Assembly: GCA_964522605.1 (NCBI GenBank)
Contig: CAZFWV010000298.1
Coordinates: forward strand, 1-8,551
Length of the DNA: 8,551 nucleotides
DNA from: CAVZLD01 sp964522605
GTDB lineage: Bacteria > Planctomycetota > Planctomycetia > Pirellulales > Pirellulaceae
Direction: 5' to 3'
Below the pieces are notes generated by a model. It did no database searches. It saw only the letters and a program-made list of their open reading frames with translations, and was not told where the DNA came from. A program made the translations under genes and the position numbers. This document shows, in pieces, positions 1-6,190 of the stretch. The number at the start of each line of letters is the position of its first letter. The stretch's first letter is position 1.

Positions 1-281
1 CCTATGAGAATGGCGTTTATGCGGTGTTCACGAATCCGATTGGATGCGACTACAATACGATCAAGCCGGGACTCGCAATGATTCTTGATCCGTTCGGAGA
101 AGTGCTCGTCGAATCCCACGCACTCGAGGATGATGTCATCGTGGGACAGTTAACGGCAGACAAGATCGACCAATCGAGCGGGCTCCGCTATCTGAAGGCG
201 CGACGCCCCGAGCTCTATGGGAAGCTCGTGGAGCCCCAGGTTTCCGTCACGCTACCCGGCTGGCAAATGGAGCGCGAGTAA
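1..281 (+). CDS. Carbon-nitrogen hydrolase (nitrilase superfamily), C-terminal part only
   Basis: The gene enters from the left edge; its frame is read from position 3 (Tyr-Glu-Asn-Gly-Val-Tyr) and ends at TAA 279-281, leaving 92 codons. The visible text, YENGVYAVFTNPIG followed by KPGLAMILDPFGEVLVES, EDDVIVGQL and finally RRPELYGKL, is the usual C-terminal third of nitrilase-superfamily enzymes: the strand after the catalytic cysteine, the 'G-x-(S/A)-M-I-L-D-P-x-G-E-V-L' strand and the closing helix with the RRPELY motif. Such enzymes hydrolyse C-N bonds in nitriles, amides or carbamoyl compounds through a Glu-Lys-Cys triad. Those triad residues lie upstream of the window, so substrate and activity cannot be judged. 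A GTG at 24 is internal to the domain and is not a start. The last ~11 codons overlap the 3' end of the opposing giant gene. Family assignment is firm; subfamily is unknown. Confidence 0.88.
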   Translation, partial: YENGVYAVFTNPIGCDYNTIKPGLAMILDPFGEVLVESHALEDDVIVGQLTADKIDQSSGLRYLKARRPELYGKLVEPQVSVTLPGWQMERE

Positions 282-3200
282 AGTCATCTTGGCTCCACAC
301 CGCCATTGCGATGTCGGCCAATCGGGCAGCGTAGGAATAATTGCCCTGTTGTAGTGCCAGCACGAAATCGCCTGTCGTGAAATCCCGGTCGCCATCCCAA
401 TCGCCTTCGGCCCACGTCGAATTATTCTCGATGCCATCCTCGTACTCGCCTGCCTGGAGTACCAGCACGAGATCGGCCGTATTGAAGATCCCGTCCAGAT
501 TTGAATCCCCGATCAGATCCTGTACATCTCCGAAGATCCGATCGACCGTCTGCTCCGAAGCCGACGATGGATCCTGGGGATCGACACCACTCAGATCGAC
601 ATCCACTGTCTCCAACCGATTGAGTTGGTCAATCACCAGCAGCACATCAATGGGTGACAGCGATCCGTCACCGTTGACATCCCAGTACACGGTCGCATCG
701 AGTGGACTCTGCGAATGAATCTGCCGCAGCGCCGGGTGCGTCGGCAGCGCGCGACTTCCATGCTGATTCAATTCGTTGATGATCAGGAGTGCGTCGTTGG
801 GAGCGACCTCGCCGTCTCCATTGGCATCGGCGTTATCGACCGGATTCTGCCAGACGATCGGCTCCGTCGCGTCGGCGAATTGGAAAGCCGAATCAACGAG
901 ATAGACAGAGGAACCGCCTGCCCGGTAAAAGTACTGTTGTTCCTCGACGCGCAGAACTACGCCCAGACCGTTTGTCATTGGTTCGGCCGTCACAGTCATG
1001 ATGTCGCCGGTCGGCAAGGCGAGCCGTCCAGCCAGATCCGTTCGCGCTTGGCGGATCAGTTGTTGGGCCGCTTCCGTGAGCGGTTCCGGAACCGGATCGG
1101 GAGGCAGCGGATCCACCGGACGCAGCAGATCCGCGGCAGTGGCCAGAATCACGTCCGGCGCCGACACATCCACTACATGCACGGAATCGTCGGCGATCGA
1201 GAACAGCTGGTTCTCGATATACCCACTGCGGCGAACGGGCGAATCATGGATGAGTTCGGCGACGAGCGTCAGTCCGGTGTTCGTTCCGGGTTCTGCCATC
1301 GCATCCACACGAAACACCTCCAACTGGTATTCGGTCAGCCACTGGCTTGTTTCGCGATAACCATCCCCATCTTGATCGACGCGTTCAACGTAACTTCGCG
1401 TCGATGGAAGTGCGAACAATCCGTGCCGCGCAAAATAGCCGAAGGCGTGGTGATCGACCGCGGCTTCACTCGTGGAAAACCGTTCAAACGTGTACTCATC
1501 AATCTGTCGCGGCCGTGTCAAGTCGGTCACGTCAAACAGGCTGACCTGCAGCGGCCCACTGTTGCCCAGTGGCGTATTCCGACCGACGGTCAGCAGATGG
1601 TTCTCGTCGATTAGCTGCATGTAGCTCGAGAAACCGGGCAGCGTCAGATGCCCCAAGACTCGCGGTTGTTCGGGGTCACTCACATCGAGCCCAAACAATG
1701 GATCCACATTCCGGAACGTCACCAGGAATGCTCGGGGTCCCATGAATCGAACGGAGCGAATCGTCTCGTCCAAACCAAGATTCTGCAAACTTCCGACGCC
1801 TTCCAGAACACCGCCGTCATCGCGCAAGACAAACAGCGTGTTCTCCTCTCGCCCTGTCCAATTGCCGGAGCCGGAATTGGACACGGTCGTTGCGATCCGC
1901 AAGTGCCCTTCGTATTCATCCGCCGAAAACTGGTTGAGCATCCAGCCGGCGATCGTCCCGGTAGCGGCGAACTCCGCTTCCCCCGTGGTTCCATTCCAAT
2001 TGAATTTCAGAATCCGAGTCTGCGTTCCGTCTTCGGAACCATAAACATCTTCAAAGACGTAGAAGTGATCTAAAGAGGCGTAGACCTTCGTTGCGCCGTT
2101 GGTGTAGATCCCGGACGAAGCCGCCAGCCCTGGTTCGCTGTTGCTCACATTGATCGAAACGAGTGAAACCAGGTTCGTCGCCCCTTCGGACAGCGGTCGG
2201 AAAATGTCCTCCGGTTCATGCAGCAAGCCGCTGCGAGCCACTTCGCCGTCGGGACCTCGGCTCGTGTAATTCGGCAAGGCTTCCTGCACAAACTCCGCCG
2301 CATTCGCGCGGAAACGCTCGAGGTACTGCTCGCGGGTCTCATAGACACTCGGTCCCGGATTCGGTTCATCCTCGGTCGGTTGGTTCTCAATGACGATCGG
2401 CGGCGGGGCGACCGCATGGTTTGAGAGAACCAGGTAGACATAGTCTCCGATTGCACGGGATTCAATATAGCTGCCCTCCAGCGAATTCTGCTGAATGACT
2501 TGAGGCGCCGTGCGATCCGTCACGTCGAACACGGTCACCATCGTCGTCGACTGCAGATCGATCGGATACGGCGGCCATCGTCCAGGGAACAGATCCTCAT
2601 TGGGCAAAGCTCCAATCGGCGGCCCATCGATTTCCGGACCGAACCGATAATCCCAAATCGGCCAGTACGGATCGATCCGCGAAATGACCGTCAGGCGATC
2701 TCCCTTGAGGTACTGCCCGATTGGAGTTCCTTCGATCTCCACGCGAGAGACCTCCGCCAAATCCGTGGCTGGCCAGGCATCCAGGATGACAAGATCCTGT
2801 CCGGTGAGCATATAGACGTAATCTGAGTCGAACTCGACAATGTCGCCCTCGTCAACTCCTGCCACCTGGACGTTTGTCTCGGAGTGATCACGAACTTCAC
2901 CCCCGTCGGTTGGCGACAGCGGCCCACCGTTCTCTGCGTCTTCCCATCCATGCCAATACCAGACCGTTTGGCCAAAGAGATACTCGTATCGCTCCAGCGC
3001 GTCGTCTAACAAAAACTGTTCATACTGCTCCAACGTGTCGAAGACAGGAAACAGAGACATCTCGTCCGGACGCACTTCCACCTGGACCGCCGCCTTCAGC
3101 CGACCGTCCACGGTGTAGACAAATCGATCGGTTCCCTGAAAATCAACGGGCGCAACATAGCGAATGGCGCTTCCATCCTCGGCGATGGTGATCTGTGCGC

Positions 3201-5352
3201 CGGCTGTCGAAGAGGTCACCTCGGTGATCTTCCCCCCACCGCGATAATCGGCGCCAAACAGGTCATTGACCAAGACACGGAATTCCTCTTCGGCACCGGG
3301 AGCAACTCGATATTGATCATCGCGCACGCGCCGAATCACATTCATCGTCACATTCGACTGCATGATGCCATCGACGGTGTACGAAAAACTGTCGGTCCCG
3401 ACGAAATCATCCGCAGGCGTGTAGCGCAGCGACTTACCGTCCGCGGCAATTTCGACGACACCGCCGTGTTCGGTGGCGGATACCGCCGTGATCCTCCGAG
3501 ATCCGACATAGCGGTTGCTCGGGCATTGGTTGAACGGCGAATTGAACTGAAAATCGTTCTGCAGAACATCCAACGAGGCCTGATCACTGTTTTGATCGAC
3601 AACAAATTGGTCAGGCACCAGATGTCCTGTCACAGACACCGACACACTGCCCTCGTACGTGCCATCCACGATGTAGCGTAGCTGGTCGTAACCAGCGGGC
3701 GATGGGCGATAGAGCAACGACCGACCGTCCGTCGAAACCGTTGCCGAAGCCCCTTCGGAGAGCACTTCGACGTCCGTGATTCGTCCCGGCCCTGGATAGC
3801 CGAAGCCAAAATAATCGTTTTGAAGCACCGCCAGCGAATACGTGCCGTGCGTCGGATCCGCGCAGAATCGGAAATAATCGCCATCCGTAAGCGGCCGCAC
3901 CCACACGGAAACGTGCGCTTCCAATTGATCGTCAACGGTATAGGTGAACGAGTCTGAACCGGTGAAACCATCAGGCGGCGTGTACCAGATAGTCCGACCA
4001 TCGAAGTCGAGGGTCGCGTCCTGCTCCGTGGAACTGACCTGCGTAATCTGCCGTGCGCCCGTATAGCCATTCCCCAGGAAATCATTCGCCAGAACATTGA
4101 GCGGAAAACGCGGCGTGTCCTGATACGCCGTAACGTAGTCGTCGCGCACCGGCCGTGTCACCTCTACCGTGACGGTGGCTTCATGCTTTCCATCCGCCAA
4201 GTAGGTGAATCGATCCGTCCCACTGAATCCACGCGGCGGCGTGTAGTAGACGCCTTGACCATCCCATCCGATCCGCACGGAACCACCACTCTCGGGTACT
4301 CCCACTGCAGTAACCTGGTCCACGACATCGTGGTAGCGTCGATCCTGGCCCCAGTACCGGTCATTCGCCGTGACGTGAATGTACTGCTGCGTACTGTCCT
4401 GGTCCGTTTCGTGCCAATCATCTTGAACCGGCCGCTGCACGACAACAAAAGCAGTCGCCTGAAAACGGTCGTCGACGACGTAGCGGATGCTGTCCCAACC
4501 ACTCCACCCGGCAGGCGGCGTGTAGCGCAGTGCGCGCCCATCTTCCGTGACGGTGACCACCGAACCTTCCACGGACGAGTCGACGGAGGTGATGGTTTTT
4601 GGGTCTGTGTAGCCCGGCCAGAACGGATCGTTCGCCAACACATTCAGCAGGCTGTCCGAGCTGTTCTGAATGATCTCGTACTCATCATTCTGCAGCGTCT
4701 GTGGAACCGTAATCGTGACGCGCGTCGGATAGATTTCGTCGACGATGTATACAAACTGGTCCGTCCCAAACTCTTCGTCGGTCGGACGATAGAGGATCGC
4801 CTTGCCGTCGTCGGCAATCGTGACCTCAGACCCCGCACTGCTGACACTCGCGAGCGTGATCTTCTTCGGTCCCGTGTAGCCGGCCCAGAACGGATCGTTC
4901 GCCAAGACGGACAAACGGTGTACCTGACCGTCCGGCGGGATCTCGTAACTGTCTGGCTTCAGCGGAGACTGGACGGTCACATCGACCCGCGCGAAGAACT
5001 GGCCATCGACGAAATACGTGAGCGTCTCCACGCCTTCAAAATCGGCCGGAGGTGCATACCGCAACCGGGTCCGATCTTCACTGATTTCGACGAAGCCTCC
5101 CTGGCTGCCATAGCTGACGGCACTGATCTGCCGGTCCCCCGAATAGTCGGGAGCGAATTCATCGTTGGCCAAAACGTCGAGCCAGTCGGCGCTCTGATTC
5201 TGACGCACGGTGACGGCATCATCGACCAGTGTCACGCCTCCTGCATCGAGTAATTGGCGCGATTCGAGTTGCTCGGGCAAACGGGTCCGTCGCCGGCGGC
5301 TCTGCTGGCGGCGCATTCGCTTGCTCGTCCCCCAAGTCATTCCCCGAAACAT
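247..5352 (-). CDS. Giant exported LEPR-XLL-type protein: eight Ig/cadherin-like repeats, secreted beta-propeller, dockerin-like C-terminus
   Basis: This 1701-residue protein is probably exported and surface-bound or matrix-associated; its partner is unknown. In order: an arginine-rich start (about residues 10-24); LESRQLL (29-35), a variant of the LEPR-XLL motif of planctomycete exported proteins; eight tandem Ig/cadherin-like repeats (44-764); an acidic, aromatic linker (765-825); a beta-propeller domain (about 826-1414) opening with TNVQVAGVDEGDIV and carrying DHHAFGYF near 1300 and a DQDGDG loop at 1326, as in the archaeal/bacterial 'secreted beta-propeller' (Beta_propel) family; a proline-rich hinge and small domain (1415-1502); and four DxNxDG-type 12-residue calcium loops at 1509-1520, 1558-1569, 1616-1627 and 1651-1662, resembling two dockerin type I pairs. 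I chose ATG 5350-5352 because AGGAG lies 8 bases before it; a GTG at 5385 in the same frame would add 11 residues. No catalytic residues were recognised, so adhesion or scaffolding is an inference. Confidence 0.9.
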   Translation of the reverse strand: MFRGMTWGTSKRMRRQQSRRRRTRLPEQLESRQLLDAGGVTLVDDAVTVRQNQSADWLDVLANDEFAPDYSGDRQISAVSYGSQGGFVEISEDRTRLRYAPPADFEGVETLTYFVDGQFFARVDVTVQSPLKPDSYEIPPDGQVHRLSVLANDPFWAGYTGPKKITLASVSSAGSEVTIADDGKAILYRPTDEEFGTDQFVYIVDEIYPTRVTITVPQTLQNDEYEIIQNSSDSLLNVLANDPFWPGYTDPKTITSVDSSVEGSVVTVTEDGRALRYTPPAGWSGWDSIRYVVDDRFQATAFVVVQRPVQDDWHETDQDSTQQYIHVTANDRYWGQDRRYHDVVDQVTAVGVPESGGSVRIGWDGQGVYYTPPRGFSGTDRFTYLADGKHEATVTVEVTRPVRDDYVTAYQDTPRFPLNVLANDFLGNGYTGARQITQVSSTEQDATLDFDGRTIWYTPPDGFTGSDSFTYTVDDQLEAHVSVWVRPLTDGDYFRFCADPTHGTYSLAVLQNDYFGFGYPGPGRITDVEVLSEGASATVSTDGRSLLYRPSPAGYDQLRYIVDGTYEGSVSVSVTGHLVPDQFVVDQNSDQASLDVLQNDFQFNSPFNQCPSNRYVGSRRITAVSATEHGGVVEIAADGKSLRYTPADDFVGTDSFSYTVDGIMQSNVTMNVIRRVRDDQYRVAPGAEEEFRVLVNDLFGADYRGGGKITEVTSSTAGAQITIAEDGSAIRYVAPVDFQGTDRFVYTVDGRLKAAVQVEVRPDEMSLFPVFDTLEQYEQFLLDDALERYEYLFGQTVWYWHGWEDAENGGPLSPTDGGEVRDHSETNVQVAGVDEGDIVEFDSDYVYMLTGQDLVILDAWPATDLAEVSRVEIEGTPIGQYLKGDRLTVISRIDPYWPIWDYRFGPEIDGPPIGALPNEDLFPGRWPPYPIDLQSTTMVTVFDVTDRTAPQVIQQNSLEGSYIESRAIGDYVYLVLSNHAVAPPPIVIENQPTEDEPNPGPSVYETREQYLERFRANAAEFVQEALPNYTSRGPDGEVARSGLLHEPEDIFRPLSEGATNLVSLVSINVSNSEPGLAASSGIYTNGATKVYASLDHFYVFEDVYGSEDGTQTRILKFNWNGTTGEAEFAATGTIAGWMLNQFSADEYEGHLRIATTVSNSGSGNWTGREENTLFVLRDDGGVLEGVGSLQNLGLDETIRSVRFMGPRAFLVTFRNVDPLFGLDVSDPEQPRVLGHLTLPGFSSYMQLIDENHLLTVGRNTPLGNSGPLQVSLFDVTDLTRPRQIDEYTFERFSTSEAAVDHHAFGYFARHGLFALPSTRSYVERVDQDGDGYRETSQWLTEYQLEVFRVDAMAEPGTNTGLTLVAELIHDSPVRRSGYIENQLFSIADDSVHVVDVSAPDVILATAADLLRPVDPLPPDPVPEPLTEAAQQLIRQARTDLAGRLALPTGDIMTVTAEPMTNGLGVVLRVEEQQYFYRAGGSSVYLVDSAFQFADATEPIVWQNPVDNADANGDGEVAPNDALLIINELNQHGSRALPTHPALRQIHSQSPLDATVYWDVNGDGSLSPIDVLLVIDQLNRLETVDVDLSGVDPQDPSSASEQTVDRIFGDVQDLIGDSNLDGIFNTADLVLVLQAGEYEDGIENNSTWAEGDWDGDRDFTTGDFVLALQQGNYSYAARLADIAMAVWSQDDFTRAPFASRVA
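3061..5223 (-). repeat. Eight tandem ~89-residue Ig/cadherin-like protein repeats
   Basis: Repeat units by position: 4957-5223, 4690-4956, 4423-4689, 4144-4422, 3886-4143, 3616-3885, 3322-3615 and 3061-3321 (first to eighth in protein order). Each has the plan 'DDxYxxxQNSxxxxLxVLANDxFxxGYTGxxxITxVSS', then 'GxVxIxxDGxxLxYTPP', then 'FxGTDxFxYxVDD' and a closing 'VxVxVxRPV' strand, the usual form of bacterial cadherin-like/Ig-like tandem modules in adhesins. Units 1-3 are 89 codons each. Unit 4 has a longer AB region, unit 6 lacks the FxGTD turn, and unit 7 carries a ~10-residue insert containing a cysteine. Units 2 and 3 share the exact 20-mer CAGAACGGATCGTTCGCCAA at 4619-4638 and 4886-4905, spaced 267 bp (exactly 89 codons). 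Confidence 0.88.
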
Positions 5353-5360
5353 TGCCGCGA

Positions 5361-5365
5361 CTCCT
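5361..5365 (-). promoter_or_regulatory. Ribosome binding site deciding the start of the giant gene
   Basis: On the minus strand AGGAG ends 8 bases before ATG 5350-5352. The upstream in-frame GTG (5383-5385) has no comparable purine tract at the right distance, so the ATG is preferred. The site overlaps the TAG stop of a tiny upstream reading frame. Confidence 0.65.
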
Positions 5366-5418
5366 ATTCCTTCCGTCGAAGACACTTCATCCTAATCTTG
5401 CACTACCTTTCCATCATC

Positions 5419-5447
5419 ATTTTATCCGAAATGCATGCTCCTGTTAA
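5419..5447 (-). promoter_or_regulatory. Sigma-70-like promoter of the giant gene
   Basis: Read on the minus strand, TTAACA (5442-5447; 5 of 6 to TTGACA) is followed by exactly 17 bases and then TAAAAT (5419-5424; 5 of 6 to TATAAT). Transcription would begin near 5412, giving a leader of about 60 bases before the ATG at 5352. Good consensus match and spacing support it, but planctomycete promoter rules are poorly known and no start site was measured. Confidence 0.55.
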
Positions 5448-5612
5448 CGCGCCGAGAGACGAGAAAGAATGCGCAAAAAAAACACACCCCGAACATACTC
5501 TCCCGCGGCGCGCTCCTTGTTCCCCACAGGTCCATACAAGTCCATGGGAAATCAAGGGAGCAGGACCGCGGAAAAACGCGGACAGACGCCGATGGAAGCC
5601 AATTCGACACCG

Positions 5613-5651
5613 CGACCGCCCCCGACGGGGCAGTCAGTGGACTGGCGGTCG
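5613..5651. repeat. Palindromic element folding as a gapless three-way junction
   Basis: Outer arms CGACCGC (5613-5619) and GCGGTCG (5645-5651) pair perfectly. The bases between them are used up by two hairpins: CCCC-GAC-GGGG (5620-5630) and CAGTC-AGTG-GACTG (5631-5644). No base is left unpaired outside the two small loops. It could be a structured RNA, a DNA cruciform or a repetitive extragenic palindrome; a single copy in the window cannot tell which. An ordinary terminator is unlikely because no T-run follows on either strand. Confidence 0.7.
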
Positions 5652-5667
5652 ACTCAAGACGTAAGGA

Positions 5668-5796
5668 ATGACTCAGAAATAACTGACTCGTTTAACCGCG
5701 CGGGCATCGCCCCGCGGGTAGGGAAGAATCTCCCGCGGCCCGCTGGGCACGCGGTTAAACGAAGGGACCGAGATGCCGAAGCTATTCCTGAGTCAT
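5668..5796. repeat. Nested palindromic element with cloverleaf geometry
   Basis: Outermost arms are ATGACTCAG (5668-5676) and CTGAGTCAT (5788-5796), extending to 13 of 14 paired positions. Inside lie perfect 12-base arms CGTTTAACCGCG (5689-5700) and CGCGGTTAAACG (5750-5761). The core tiles into three hairpins: GGGC-ATC-GCCC (5702-5712), CGCGGG...CCCGCG with a 13-base loop (5713-5737) and GCCC-GCT-GGGC (5738-5748), with single bases at 5701 and 5749. The result is a four-way, cloverleaf-like junction. An alternative fold pairs GCGGGC (5700-5705) with GCCCGC (5738-5743). It is not a tRNA: arm lengths and loops are wrong. It is probably an interspersed palindromic repeat or a structured non-coding element. 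Confidence 0.72.
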
Positions 5797-5845
5797 CCCC
5801 AAGCGAGAAAAAATCGCGTTCCGGTGGGACCGAAGGAGCAGATAC

Positions 5846-5923
5846 AACCACTGATTTGACGGAGGGTACGGATCGGCACGGACTGATCCGAGGACATCCG
5901 TTTCGTCCGTTCCATCCGTGGTT
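5846..5923. repeat. Imperfect inverted repeat built of ACGGAT/ATCCGT units
   Basis: The ends AACCACTGATTTGACGGA (5846-5863) and the strand ending ATCCGTGGTT (5906-5923) are inverted copies matching at 14 of 18 positions. Inside, CGGATC (5869-5874) pairs with GATCCG (5885-5890). The stretch is composed almost wholly of variants of ACGGAT and its complement. From memory, similar 'ATCCGT...CCATCCGTGGTT' strings recur in intergenic DNA of planctomycetes and some other phyla; I could not confirm that here. Function is unknown. Confidence 0.55.
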
Positions 5924-5982
5924 CCTCTTCGATCTTCGGTTTCGCTCGACTGTTTCCCACGAACAAACGCGGCGCGAGACGG

Positions 5983-6004
5983 TGTTGTAACCTCTTCCGA
6001 GCCA
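5983..6004 (+). repeat. Left copy of an inverted 22-bp motif (core GTAACCTCTTCCGAGCCA)
   Basis: The 18-base core at 5987-6004 is exactly repeated, inverted, at 8520-8537. Counting the four bases before it, 21 of 22 positions match. On this strand the motif points towards the oxidoreductase gene, whose start codon is 186 bases further on. A looser match continues beyond the core: both copies have ATCAAC shortly after it, here delayed by an extra 8 to 9 bases. Confidence 0.7.
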
Positions 6005-6127
6005 GTAAGTCATCAACGTCACGACCTCGAGACAGTCTCAAGTCATGGTTGCCTGCCCACCGCAGGGCCTCAGGCGAAATACGTGCTGCGGTCGGGTTGT
6101 ACCACTCACCGTACCCCAAATTCGGGT

Positions 6128-6133
6128 TAGAAT
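6128..6133 (+). promoter_or_regulatory. Possible -10 box before the oxidoreductase gene
   Basis: TAGAAT (4 of 6 to TATAAT) stands 57 bases before the start codon in GGGTTAGAATAG. I do not find a convincing -35 box 16-18 bases upstream, so this is only a candidate. Confidence 0.25.
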
Positions 6134-6177
6134 AGCGGCCAATGCATCCAACAGATTACGCATCTTCCCACGAAAGC

Positions 6178-6182
6178 AGGAA
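6178..6182 (+). promoter_or_regulatory. Ribosome binding site of the oxidoreductase gene
   Basis: AGGAA in GCAGGAATTCCAGCC ends 8 bases before ATG 6191-6193. Together with the signal peptide that begins at this methionine it fixes the start. Confidence 0.6.
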
Positions 6183-6190
6183 TTCCAGCC

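Larger units (their letters stand above)
5386..6190. other. Gene-free divergent spacer rich in palindromes
   Basis: About 800 bases separate the divergent giant gene and oxidoreductase gene. Apart from the promoter near 5419-5447 it holds three palindromic elements (5613-5651, 5668-5796, 5846-5923), one copy of a 22-bp motif found inverted at the right window edge (5983-6004) and a possible -10 box (6128-6133). Smaller degenerate repeats are also visible: AGGTCCATAC followed directly by AAGTCCATGG (about 5527-5546), and two variants of a CGCGGA/CGCCGA motif around 5568-5594. Open frames crossing it have no ribosome binding site, no recognisable protein and run through the palindromes, so I see no gene here. 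Confidence 0.75.

Noticed and set aside
325..837. Evidence for a cellulosome
   Set aside because: Dockerin-like calcium loops are common at the ends of planctomycete exported proteins; no cohesin or glycoside hydrolase is present in the window.
715..1614. Plus-strand open frame of 299 codons
   Set aside because: It lies opposite the propeller and dockerin-like part of the giant gene, which has clear family motifs; the antisense translation has none.
4183..5253. Plus-strand open frame of 356 codons across the repeat array
   Set aside because: It is antisense to the cadherin-like repeats, with no ribosome site and no recognisable protein; long antisense frames are expected opposite a repetitive GC-biased gene.
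5668..5796. tRNA gene or CRISPR repeat
   Set aside because: The fold lacks the tRNA arm lengths, the GTTC loop sequence and a CCA-type end, and there is no series of equal direct repeats with spacers anywhere in the window.
5469..5990. Plus-strand open frame of 173 codons in the divergent spacer
   Set aside because: It runs straight through three palindromic elements, has no ribosome binding site and a low-complexity product resembling no protein I know.
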